A stretch of DNA of 64,000 nt from Vibrio sp. 10N.286.49.B1 (lineage in GTDB: Bacteria > Pseudomonadota > Gammaproteobacteria > Enterobacterales > Vibrionaceae): positions 28,435 through 92,434 of the forward strand of contig NZ_MCUW01000004.1 of the NCBI RefSeq assembly GCF_002873335.1, in the 5' to 3' direction. Shown here in pieces: positions 56,071 through 64,000 of this stretch. Position 1 is the first letter of the stretch, and each line of letters starts with the position of its first letter. Below the pieces are notes generated by a model. The model searched no databases, had not been told where the DNA came from, and saw only the letters and a list, made by a program, of their open reading frames with translations. The translations under genes and the position numbers were made by a program.

Positions 56071-56100
56071 ATGTTACTGGTAACATGTTACCAGTAACTT
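56071..56100. promoter_or_regulatory. Two overlapping GntR operators
   Basis: ATGTTACTGGTAACAT (56071-56086) and ATGTTACCAGTAACTT (56085-56100) overlap by two bases. Together bases 56073-56098 are a perfect 26-bp palindrome. The half site GTTAC is shared with the palindrome before gntR. Confidence 0.87.
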
Positions 56101-56107
56101 AAATAAG

Positions 56108-56123
56108 TGTGATCTATGACACA
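56108..56123. promoter_or_regulatory. CRP-like site upstream of gntK
   Basis: TGTGATCTATGACACA: one perfect half site TGTGA, a 6-base spacer and a four-of-five second half. It lies just upstream of the GntR operators relative to gntK, where CRP activation under carbon limitation would be expected. Confidence 0.65.
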
Positions 56124-56527
56124 ATTAATTATTTACCAAGCAGAACATGGACCGGCTAATCGTAGATATAGAAGCGTATATCATCACATTGAAAACACCT
56201 CGACAAACGACATTGTTAACCTTGATTTTTCACAATAATTCAATTGGTTACACATGAAAATTATGCTGTATAGTGTCGACTATGTATCGTAAAACCAAGT
56301 GGCACGTTACGTCGGCTTTCTTAATGATGATTAACCTTAGAGAAGTCTTAGCTCGTTTTTGTCTCTTAACCACCAGCGTACTTCGTGTATAGGTAAACTT
56401 GCTTCATGCATTGTTAGAGGGTTGAGCCAAACGTTAAGCCACCTCTCAATCACGGGTAAACAGTATTGCTGGAAAAAACAAAATCCTTTATTGTTAATCA
56501 ATTGTTTCAACTCAGCACTTAACCACT

Positions 56528-57307
56528 ATGTCACTGGATTTTCTACAGCTTTTATTGCTTTTTAGTGCCGGAGTTTTCGGTGGCATTCTAAATTCGATTG
56601 CCGGTGGCGGCAGCTTTATCACCTTCCCTGCCCTCATCTTCGTTGGCATTCCTCCTATTATTGCTAACGCGACCAACACCTTTGCTTCTTGCGCCGGTTA
56701 CCTCAGTGGGACTTTTGCGTTTCGCCGCGAGATCATCAAAGACCGCGCCAATCTGATCAAAATTGTATTGCTCAGTGTTTTCGGTGGCTTCAGCGGAAGT
56801 TTATTGCTGATCTACACAACGGAGCAGCAATTTTTGTATGCGGTACCGTGGCTTTTACTCGCGGCTACCCTGTTGTTTATCTTTGGCGATAAAGCTAATC
56901 ATGCACTGCAAAAGCTTTCGGCTGGTGATACTCATCATGGTGGATTCATCACCGTTTTTCTTGGCTTGTTTTTGTTCTCTGTCGGGGTGTTTGGCGGATT
57001 TTTCAACGCTGGGTTAGGTGTAATTGGGTTGAGCTACCTCGCGATTGCAGGCTACCGCGACATCAATCTAATGAACGGGCTAAAACTACTGATCTCGACG
57101 TGTGCTTCTGCAATGGCCATCATTATTTTTATTTTTACCGATTTGATTGACTGGAGCTCAGGGCTTACTGTCATGTTAGGTACATTAACAGGCGGCTATT
57201 TCGCTGCGCATTTCTCCCAGCAGGTGCCTCAAATCGTTGTGCGTCGCTTTGTTACCTGCAGTTCCATATCCATCACCCTGTATTTCTTTTATAGCACCTA
57301 CCTATAA
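56528..57307 (+). CDS. TSUP (TauE/SafE, DUF81) family transporter
   Basis: 259 residues, about eight membrane segments. The family repeat motif occurs twice: GGILNSIAGGGSFITFPALI near residue 20 and GGFFNAGLGVIGLSYLAI near residue 155. Members move sulfite, sulfoacetate or other organic anions across the inner membrane. It is divergent from gntK-edd across 531 bases, which gives no firm link. Substrate unknown. Confidence 0.88.
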   Translation: MSLDFLQLLLLFSAGVFGGILNSIAGGGSFITFPALIFVGIPPIIANATNTFASCAGYLSGTFAFRREIIKDRANLIKIVLLSVFGGFSGSLLLIYTTEQQFLYAVPWLLLAATLLFIFGDKANHALQKLSAGDTHHGGFITVFLGLFLFSVGVFGGFFNAGLGVIGLSYLAIAGYRDINLMNGLKLLISTCASAMAIIIFIFTDLIDWSSGLTVMLGTLTGGYFAAHFSQQVPQIVVRRFVTCSSISITLYFFYSTYL

Positions 57308-57451
57308 ACGAGCGTTATCTCTCGTCTGGGTTTATGCCTTCTTTACCTAGCTCAGGCCGTCTTCTGACATTGCCGTAACCTTAAGTAAACTGGATATGTT
57401 ACTCATATCCGCTAGCCTAATTACTATCAATACCCTTTATTTGAGGTCTAC

Positions 57452-59188
57452 ATGTCTGTACGAAGTCTTCTTCTTTTGTCTATCGTTTCTAGCACCGTGA
57501 TAGCAAAACCTGATCCCTTTCCTACCTTACCTAATAGTGAGGGTGACAAATTTATGGTGAGCGCCACCAATCCTTATGTCACGAGTACTGGCTATTCTAT
57601 TTTGAAACAAGGGGGCAATGCGATTGATGCGATGGTCGCCATGCAGCTTGTCATGGGTGTAGTTGAACCCGATATGACTGGCATTGGTGGAGGCACATTT
57701 GCCCTCTACTATGACAATAAAAACAAGCGTTTCACCGCTTACGACGGCCGTGATGCGGCGCCCGCCAGTGCAACGCCGGATATGTTTTTAGACAGCAATG
57801 GTAAAGCCATCAGCCGTAACGATATCCTTGGCCCACGCTCGGTCGCGATTCCTGGGACGCTCAAACTGCTTTACAGCACGCACAAGGAACATGGCAAACT
57901 CGATTGGCAACAGTTAGTGCAGCCCGCCATCAACTACGCTGAAAATGGCTACGCGATGAACAGCTATACCTACGACATCGTCGTTCGTGAAAAAACGCGA
58001 CTCATCCATGATCCAGAAATCAAGGCGTTGTATTGGGATGATAAAGAAATACGCCCAACCGGCACGAAAATGACCAACCCAAAAATGGCGGCAACACTGA
58101 AAAAGATTGCAACTGAAGGTGACAGCCACATGTACCAAGGTGCACTTGGACAACATATCGTCGACACCGTCAACGCTCGCCTCAAAGACAACGAAAGCAA
58201 GCTCACCCTAAAAGACTTCACCGACTACAAAGTGAAGCAGCGCGATATTGTGAAATCTGGTTACCGAGGGCACGAGATCGTCTCTTTTGGTTACCCTGCC
58301 TCAGGAGGAGTATTGGTGTCTCAATCTCTGGATATGTTGGAAAAGTCCGACATTGCCAATATGCCCTATACCAATGCCGAACCATGGCGACTAATGGTTG
58401 AAGCCATGCGACTTGCAAAAGAAGATCGCATCGCCTACGCCGGGGATCCTAGCTATGTCGATACACCAGTAAAAGAGCTGCTAGCCGAGGGTTACATCGA
58501 TGATCGCTATGAAATGATCCCAGAAGAAGGCGCAGGAAAAGCCAAAGACATCACACCTGGAAAGGTGAGCGATACGGTTCCTGCTAATCATGAAGGATTT
58601 GAAAGCCAAGATACCGGGCATATCTCGATTGTCGATAGTGAAGGTAATGCCATTGCAATGACCAGTACTGTTGGCACCGGGATGGGTTCGGGTGTGATGG
58701 TTGATGGTGTATTACTCAATGCGCAAATGGCCAATTTTTCTTCTATCCCAACGCTTAATGGTAAGCCAGTTCAAAATGCCATTGAAGCAGGTAAACGCCC
58801 ACGATCAGCCATCACCCCTCTTATGGTGATGGATCCAAACGGCAAACTAAAGTTGGTTGTTGGTAGCCCAGGTAGTTCACAGATCCCTGGCTATGTGCTG
58901 AAAACCATTGTGGGGATGTTAGATTGGGAGCTGTCGGCTCAAGCTGCTATCGACTTGCCCAATATTCAGTACGGCACCAAGATTGACCGAACCAAGCCTT
59001 ACAACCCAACCGGGCTTTTGGTTGAAAAACGCACTTTTGCGGAATCACTTGTGCCAGAATTTACTGAGATGGGATACAAGGTTCACGTTATTCCGGTCGT
59101 GAGTGGGCTGAATGCCATTGAACTAAAAGACGGTAAAATTTACGGCGCATCAGACCGACGCCGAGCGTCGACGTCTTTGGGTGAATAA
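57452..59188 (+). CDS. ggt: Gamma-glutamyltransferase
   Basis: 578 residues. Signal peptide (cleavage near STVIA), then the large subunit (YDGRDAAPASATPDMF near 97-112) and the autoprocessing site before Thr388 in QDTGHISIVD, the N-terminal nucleophile of the small subunit. NAQMANFS and GSPGSSQIPGYV follow. It transfers or hydrolyses gamma-glutamyl groups of glutathione in the periplasm. GAGGT lies before the ATG. Confidence 0.92.
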   Translation: MSVRSLLLLSIVSSTVIAKPDPFPTLPNSEGDKFMVSATNPYVTSTGYSILKQGGNAIDAMVAMQLVMGVVEPDMTGIGGGTFALYYDNKNKRFTAYDGRDAAPASATPDMFLDSNGKAISRNDILGPRSVAIPGTLKLLYSTHKEHGKLDWQQLVQPAINYAENGYAMNSYTYDIVVREKTRLIHDPEIKALYWDDKEIRPTGTKMTNPKMAATLKKIATEGDSHMYQGALGQHIVDTVNARLKDNESKLTLKDFTDYKVKQRDIVKSGYRGHEIVSFGYPASGGVLVSQSLDMLEKSDIANMPYTNAEPWRLMVEAMRLAKEDRIAYAGDPSYVDTPVKELLAEGYIDDRYEMIPEEGAGKAKDITPGKVSDTVPANHEGFESQDTGHISIVDSEGNAIAMTSTVGTGMGSGVMVDGVLLNAQMANFSSIPTLNGKPVQNAIEAGKRPRSAITPLMVMDPNGKLKLVVGSPGSSQIPGYVLKTIVGMLDWELSAQAAIDLPNIQYGTKIDRTKPYNPTGLLVEKRTFAESLVPEFTEMGYKVHVIPVVSGLNAIELKDGKIYGASDRRRASTSLGE

Positions 59189-59210
59189 CGTCACCTCGTC
59201 CAGTAGAACG

Positions 59211-59246
59211 TAAAAAGCACGCCCTGTTAAAGAGGGAGTGCTTTTT
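59211..59246 (+). terminator. Terminator of ggt
   Basis: AAAAAGCAC pairs with GTGCTTTTT around an inner CCCT/AGGG stem, ending in a T run. Confidence 0.88.
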
Positions 59247-59294
59247 TCATTGCTTATAGGGTGCCCGTTTTACCGGGCTAATCGAGGCAATCGA

Positions 59295-60244
59295 TTATTT
59301 GAATGAGTAGTGTGCACCAACACCCGCAGAGAAATCGGCTTTCGTCTGTTTACCCGCCGTTTCATAAGCGGTGGTAAATGAAGCACTCCAAGACTCGTTG
59401 AAGCGGTATGCACCACCAATCGCTAATGCTTGCTTCCCGCCGCACCGATACCAGCACCAACCGCAAACTCACCAACATCGTAAGCAACAGGACGGGCGTT
59501 AGTGACCGCATGCATGGTTGCTTTCACACCGTCATAGCGCTCTTTCATTTCTTCGCCTTGTTGCTTAAGCGCAACCTCAAGGTTATCGATTCGACCGCTG
59601 TTTTGAGCAATTGCAGCCGTATTGTCAGCAATAGAGGCTGTATTTTTATTTGGTGGAGTAGGCTTGCTTGGCGGAGTAGGAGCGCCAACACCGTAGTCAG
59701 GATCATTATTACCAGTATCGCCATTGATGATTCGACCATTGGCATCTTTCGCATTCTCTACGCCCCAACGATTTTCGTCATGCTCTGCGATAGCATCATC
59801 AACCGCGATACGCATATCTGATTTAGATTGGAAGCCAAGCTTGACTGCGTCTACGTCCGTCGCGTTCTTGAACTCATCAGAATTGCGGATAGACTTAAGA
59901 CCTTCGTTCATCAAGTGGTCATGAGCAGACAATGTACCGTTTTTGTCAGACTTAGATGCGAACTTATCAGTATCACCTATCGGAGTACCGCCATTTTTGA
60001 TGACTTCAACAGCATATTTTTCTGCTGCTGCTTTACGTGCTTCTGGGCTCTCAGCTTTGAAGTAGTTGCTAACCATCTTGTTCCCTGAGTTGGCGCCAAT
60101 AAGAGCACCAGAGTCTTGAATAAGCGCATCATCCTGCTTGTTACCATTGCCAGGCTTGTCGAAGTCATAATCCTTATCAACAGCAAAAGCAGAACCAGCA
60201 GAAAGAACAGAGATAAGAGTTAGTGCGACAGTAGATTTTTTCAT
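59295..60244 (-). pseudogene. YadA-like trimeric autotransporter, frameshifted in the anchor
   Basis: The ATG at 60244 starts a signal peptide (MKKSTVALTLISVLSAGSAFA), followed by an acidic passenger, a Pro-rich linker (about residues 190-205), a coiled-coil stalk (IADNTAAIAQNSGRIDNLEV) and the start of a YadA anchor (VGEFAVGAGIGAAGSK). There it hits TAG at 59423. In another frame the anchor continues to a normal end at 59295: KQALAIGGAYRFNES... VGAHYSFK. The shift lies at AAGCAAGC (59428-59435); one more AAGC unit, or one base, restores the frame. The full protein would be a small surface adhesin. Sequencing error, a decayed gene or phase variation are all possible. Confidence 0.8.
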
Positions 60245-60549
60245 TTTAAATAGTCTCAATAATATATTGAGCTGTCCGTTGCATCACGTAATCTTCCGAA
60301 CCTTTCGTTAGATATAAATAAGTTCAATGAACTAGGTGTCTAGTACATTTCGGTTGTGGACTATACGGAATGAAATCGAATGGGTTAAAATAGCATCTAT
60401 TAACAGATCGGTTAGTTATTTATGAAATATTTTGTTACATGGTTGCTATCGGTATTATCTTTTGTTTAAACACAAAAAAGCCGAGCTTTCGCTCGGCTTT
60501 GGGTCATTATGACTTGGGAAGAATCAATAACTAATGTTGAACCTTTCGA
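60245..60549. other. Intergenic gap with terminator
   Basis: 305 bases, AT-rich. It carries the promoter of the YadA-like gene and the terminator of the aldehyde dehydrogenase gene (60477-60500). Nothing else was recognised. Confidence 0.5.
60477..60500 (-). terminator. Terminator of the aldehyde dehydrogenase gene
   Basis: AAAGCCGAGC (60477-60486), loop TTTC, GCTCGGCTTT (60491-60500), with an A run to the left that reads as a T run on the minus strand. Confidence 0.9.
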
Positions 60550-61926
60550 TTAAACGATACGTAAACCGCCTTGAGCGATAGCAAAACGACGTGCACGTGT
60601 GTAAGACAGTGCGTTCGTGATGCCTTCGCCAGTAGGACCTGCGATTGTGAACGTTGACGTACCTTCAGCGTTGTAACCGACACCAGAAAGTGTTGGGCCG
60701 TTGTGAGCAAAGATAGTCGTATTGATTGCGCGACCAAACTTAGTCACGTTCTCGATGTTACCAGAGTAGATGCAAGAAGAGTGCTTGTTGCCACGCTCTG
60801 CTGCTACTGCACGCTCAATCGCTTCATCGATATTTGCACAACGAACGACAGGCAGTACCGGCATCATTTGCTCAACGTGGACCAGCGGGTGATCGTTCTC
60901 AACAACCATAACGGCTAGACGAGTATCAGAGTCAATACCGATTGATTTCAAGATGTCACTCGCATCTTGACCAACGTGCTCTTTCACTGGATGCCATACA
61001 CGAGCGATCTCTTGTGCTGTACATGGATTAGCACCGTCAATTTCATCCATCGTTAGGATTTCAGACGTCAGCTTCTCAGCTTCATCTGCAGATAGTACGT
61101 AAGCGCCCGTGGTTTCGAGTTTCGCTAGGAACTCATCAGCCACTGAATCTTCAACGAAAACTTCTTTCTCACCGATACACAATAGGTTGTTATCGAAAGA
61201 TGCACCGCCGTATACGCCAGCCGCCGCTAGGTCTAAGTTAGCAGAAGCGTCTACGATAACGGGTGGGTTACCCGCGCCAGCGCCGATGCCTTTCTTACCA
61301 GATTGTAGGATCGCTTTTACCAGACCAGGGCCACCCGTACCAACCAGCATGTTGATCAGTGGAGATTTGGCGATTTCGTTAAGTGTTTCTAGCGTCGGCT
61401 CTTTAACCATAGTAATAAGGTTAGCTGGACCGCCTGCTTCAACAATCGCTTTATTTAGCATGTCTACCATCACCGCTGATACTACTTTTGATGATGGGTG
61501 AACATTGAATGTAACCGCGTTACCAGACGCCAGCATAGAGATAGCGTTGTTCACGATCGTTTCTGTTGGGTTAGTTACAGGAGTAACCGCGCCAATAACA
61601 CCGTATGGTGCGCGCTCTTCTAGAGAGATACCGTGGTCACCCGACCATACCTTCGTTTCTAGAACTTCAGTACCCGGCGTTTTTACTGCGGCTAGTTGAT
61701 GCTTAGCGACTTTCTCTTCTACACGGCCTAGCTTTGTTTCTTCACGAACCATTTTTGCAAAGTCTTCTGCACGCGCCAATACTGCTCCACGAATGGCAGT
61801 AAGAATAGCTTCGCGACTTTCTTTTGTAGAAGTTGCATAAAACTCAACTTGAGCTTTGTACGTTGCTTCAATCGCAGCGTCCACTGTCGCGAATACACCT
61901 TGGGCGTTATCCAAATCAAAAGACAT
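60550..61926 (-). CDS. CoA-acylating aldehyde dehydrogenase (EutE/PduP type)
   Basis: About 458 residues from the ATG at 61926, best spaced from AAGG; an ATG six bases earlier is possible. Catalytic Cys in NNLLCIGEKEVFV (about residue 250). GVIGAVTPVTNPTETIVNNA, GAGAGNPPVIVD and GPTGEGITNA match EutE and PduP along the length. These enzymes convert an aldehyde, CoA and NAD+ to acyl-CoA and NADH inside microcompartments. Here the N-terminal encapsulation peptide of PduP is absent and no shell gene is nearby, so it is a free cytosolic form. Native aldehyde unknown. Confidence 0.9.
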   Translation of the reverse strand: MSFDLDNAQGVFATVDAAIEATYKAQVEFYATSTKESREAILTAIRGAVLARAEDFAKMVREETKLGRVEEKVAKHQLAAVKTPGTEVLETKVWSGDHGISLEERAPYGVIGAVTPVTNPTETIVNNAISMLASGNAVTFNVHPSSKVVSAVMVDMLNKAIVEAGGPANLITMVKEPTLETLNEIAKSPLINMLVGTGGPGLVKAILQSGKKGIGAGAGNPPVIVDASANLDLAAAGVYGGASFDNNLLCIGEKEVFVEDSVADEFLAKLETTGAYVLSADEAEKLTSEILTMDEIDGANPCTAQEIARVWHPVKEHVGQDASDILKSIGIDSDTRLAVMVVENDHPLVHVEQMMPVLPVVRCANIDEAIERAVAAERGNKHSSCIYSGNIENVTKFGRAINTTIFAHNGPTLSGVGYNAEGTSTFTIAGPTGEGITNALSYTRARRFAIAQGGLRIV

Positions 61927-61932
61927 AGTCAT

Positions 61933-62446
61933 TACCTTATAAAGAATCAGTGGCTAGGCACTGTAGTTAATATTGTTTAGCTAACCGTTAGCTATTGCGC
62001 TTTCTTGGTAAAATGAGTGTGTGAGCGCACCAAGAAAGTGATTGCAATTTAATCGAATAAACAAAGTGGGTAATGTCACTCAGTGTCAAAATTATTGAAT
62101 ACATTGTTATCAACTTGTGATGCAGGTCCGTTTGAAAACTTGACAAGTACAATGGGGAGAAAAGGAAGGGAGAAGACATAGATGATACTTATCAAATCAA
62201 AGAGTTGCAAAGAATAATTGTATTTAAACCATCGACAAAATCTCTCTCAGACACTTTAGAGTAATAATTCCAGAAATACAATCACAACCAACATTCACGA
62301 ATAACGCAACGTTAATGCAACACAGGAGACCTCAATGCGTAAGATTTATTGACGGTGGGTGACGTGATGGTTTTACAAACAATCGATACCATGATTATCA
62401 GTTAAAGCACTTATAAATTTGAATTCCAATTCGATAGAGGCAAGAT
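61933..62446. other. Divergent promoter gap with inverted repeat
   Basis: 514 bases between two divergent genes. A perfect 10-bp inverted repeat, CTTTCTTGGT (62000-62009) and ACCAAGAAAG (62029-62038), with a 19-base loop, sits about 75 bases upstream of the aldehyde dehydrogenase start. It is a candidate operator. No gene was seen. Confidence 0.55.
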
Positions 62447-64000
62447 ATGAAGCATCAAGTTCGTTTAGAAGAATCTGTAAACCACTTAAGCATGGTCCTA
62501 GAAGCGCAACAACAACTTCTTAAAGAACATAAAGCAAACATGAACTATGCCGAACGTCTTGATACTATTCTTACCCCTACTGATGAGCTCACTACTCAAG
62601 GTGATGATCTACTGATCGGTGGCTGTAAAGCTGCTGATCTTATCGAGCAATTTGGCAGCCCACTATTCGTACTAAGCGAGGACACGCTACGTCACAACCT
62701 ACGCCGCGTTAAGAATGCATTTGGCAACTACTGGCCACAGCCGGTTAATGTCATGTTTGCCATCAAATCAAACACTAACTTCGCGGTTCGTGCTATTTGC
62801 AACGAAGAAGGCGTTGGCGGTGACTGTTTCGGCCCCGGTGAAGTTGAAGCCACACATTACGCCGGTGCAGACCCAAAAACCATCGCTCTTAATGGCACGG
62901 TGAAGCCTGAACTCGCCATCCGTAAAGCAATTGAATACGGCTACGCCGTTCACCTCGATTCTTACGAAGAAATTGAAATCGTTGAGCGTATTGCTCGCGA
63001 AATAAAGCCGACGGAAAAGGTACGCATTGGTGTTCGCCTAAAAGTACTTCCAGAAGACTTCTTTGATGACTTCACTGCCGACGCCTACCCGTTTCCAGAC
63101 TTCAAAGGCGCAATGAAATGGATCAAGTTTGGTCTTCTGAAAGAAGAAGCAAAGAAAATCATTAATAAAGTCAAAGATATTGACCTATTTGAATTTTACG
63201 GTTTTCACACTCACCTAGGCCGATTTTCAAAAGACCCATCGGGTTGGGATGCCTTATACCGTCAATATGCCCGTGACATTATTGAGGTCTCTCGTGCATG
63301 TGAAGTTCAGCCATTCATGATGGATCTTGGTGGTGGTTGGCCACGTGAGCGTGAGCCTGAGTGCCGCAGCAAAGACAATCAAATGAATACTAACACCATC
63401 GAGGACTACGCCAAGATCGTATGCCAAGGTATGTTAGAAGAATTCAATCGTGCCAGCTTTGCACTTCCACAGTTGTGGTTAGAGCCTGGTCGTTATATCG
63501 CAGGCAACATAGGTACATTGCTAACGTCGGTTTACGTAGTAAAAGACGATCAAGAAATGGATTATACCTATACCATGGTCGATGCATCTACTTATCTAGC
63601 GACACTGGTTGAATCCCAAGAATCGAAAAACTGGGTATTACCAGCGACTAAGATGACACACGCATTGCAACAGAAACCAACTGAAATTGCAGGACCAATC
63701 TGTATCCCTTCCATTTGGGAAAGCGGAGCAAAAATGCCCGCTCTTAAGCCTAAAGATATCCTCGCGATTATGGATGTAGGTCATTATGCTGAATCGCAAG
63801 CGAGCCAGTTTAATTCACTTCCTCGCCCCGCAACGGTGTTAGTCAAAGAAGGCCAAGCGGAGTTGATTAAACGCGCAGAAACCGTCGAAGACGTGTTTGC
63901 AACACAAATCCTTCCAGAGCGTTTTAAGAAGACGACGGTAAAGAAAAAGGCGACGAGAAAAACGGCGGTAAAAAAACCGGCAACCAAGCCAGCAACCAAG
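62447..64000 (+). CDS. Fold-III PLP-dependent decarboxylase (LysA/ODC-like), 3' end outside window
   Basis: The frame opens at an ATG with AGAGG upstream and stays open to the edge (518 codons). Fold-type III motifs: the PLP lysine K107 in FAIKSNTN, FHTHLGRFSKDP, GGGWPRE, EPGRYIAGN and GPICIPSIWESG with the catalytic Cys. The family includes diaminopimelate, ornithine, lysine and arginine decarboxylases; the substrate here cannot be assigned. An N-terminal helical extension of about 55 residues precedes the core. After about residue 492 it runs into a tail of Lys, Ala, Thr, Val and Pro, like histone H1-type tails, that continues past the window. Confidence 0.87.
   Translation, partial: MKHQVRLEESVNHLSMVLEAQQQLLKEHKANMNYAERLDTILTPTDELTTQGDDLLIGGCKAADLIEQFGSPLFVLSEDTLRHNLRRVKNAFGNYWPQPVNVMFAIKSNTNFAVRAICNEEGVGGDCFGPGEVEATHYAGADPKTIALNGTVKPELAIRKAIEYGYAVHLDSYEEIEIVERIAREIKPTEKVRIGVRLKVLPEDFFDDFTADAYPFPDFKGAMKWIKFGLLKEEAKKIINKVKDIDLFEFYGFHTHLGRFSKDPSGWDALYRQYARDIIEVSRACEVQPFMMDLGGGWPREREPECRSKDNQMNTNTIEDYAKIVCQGMLEEFNRASFALPQLWLEPGRYIAGNIGTLLTSVYVVKDDQEMDYTYTMVDASTYLATLVESQESKNWVLPATKMTHALQQKPTEIAGPICIPSIWESGAKMPALKPKDILAIMDVGHYAESQASQFNSLPRPATVLVKEGQAELIKRAETVEDVFATQILPERFKKTTVKKKATRKTAVKKPATKPATK

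Larger units (their letters stand above)
55997..56527. other. Regulatory gap upstream of gntK
   Basis: 531 bases. The first 130 carry the GntR and CRP-like sites; the other 400, up to the TSUP transporter gene, show no terminator, repeat or credible small gene. An open frame at 56359-56565 has no family features. Confidence 0.5.

Noticed and set aside
56359..56565. Short open frame before the TSUP transporter gene
   Set aside because: It overlaps the transporter start, with no ribosome site or recognisable composition.
60550..61926. Microcompartment locus
   Set aside because: The aldehyde dehydrogenase is of the EutE/PduP type, but no shell protein, cobalamin enzyme or encapsulation peptide is visible.

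Overview
The window looks like chromosomal DNA of a Vibrio or a close Vibrionaceae relative, possibly the second chromosome. The main reason is a complete haem-uptake locus in the Vibrio cholerae gene order: hutZ-hutX-hutW one way and tonB-exbB-exbD-hutB-hutC-hutD the other. Supporting signs are a LuxT-like TetR regulator next to it, DUF2850, DUF1496, YfcZ/YiiS and YaiL family genes, CheV, and a MCP. No rRNA, tRNA, insertion sequence, prophage or CRISPR array was seen. Coding density is ordinary, with several 300-650 base gaps.

Layout. 0-9 kb: truncated GAF-GGDEF cyclase, small membrane protein plus lipoprotein hydrolase, a PbgA/YejM-like sulfatase-fold membrane protein, a GH13 amylase, yibL, ppiC, cheV. 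8.4-13.3 kb: a GalR-like LacI regulator divergent from nhaC, a MalY/PatB C-S lyase and a Mak sugar kinase, with a 13-bp palindrome occurring twice between them. 13.4-21.7 kb: haem uptake and breakdown, Fur-type sites in the middle. 22-31 kb: small conserved genes, a periplasmic 20-residue-repeat protein, a LysR regulator divergent from lldEFG-dld (lactate oxidation). 31-43 kb: mepA, adenine deaminase, pirin, ppnP, an ABC1 kinase, DUF2850, a PAP2 phosphatase, an ArsR regulator, a MCP, a patatin and a YceI protein. 43.5-49.7 kb: FecBCDE-like ABC importer plus a TonB-dependent receptor, with Fur-like boxes. 49.7-56 kb: adenosine deaminase and the gluconate/Entner-Doudoroff genes gntR, edd and gntK, with GntR operators. 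56.5-64 kb: a TSUP transporter, gamma-glutamyltransferase, a frameshifted YadA-like surface protein, an EutE/PduP-type aldehyde dehydrogenase, and a divergent fold-III PLP decarboxylase that runs off the right edge with a Lys/Ala/Thr-rich tail.

How the parts fit. Two iron systems (haem and ferric-citrate type) probably share the TonB-ExbB-ExbD unit encoded here. LacI-type repressors govern two separate carbon loci, one of which (nhaC-malY-mak) has no function I can name. Lactate oxidation and gluconate breakdown are both present without their usual permeases in view.

The observations most worth following are the nhaC-malY-mak locus with its duplicated operator, the shell-less EutE paired with a basic-tailed decarboxylase, the frameshift in the YadA-like anchor, and a set of short-period (15, 16 and 18 bp) tandem repeats in gaps and in the 5' end of hutB.
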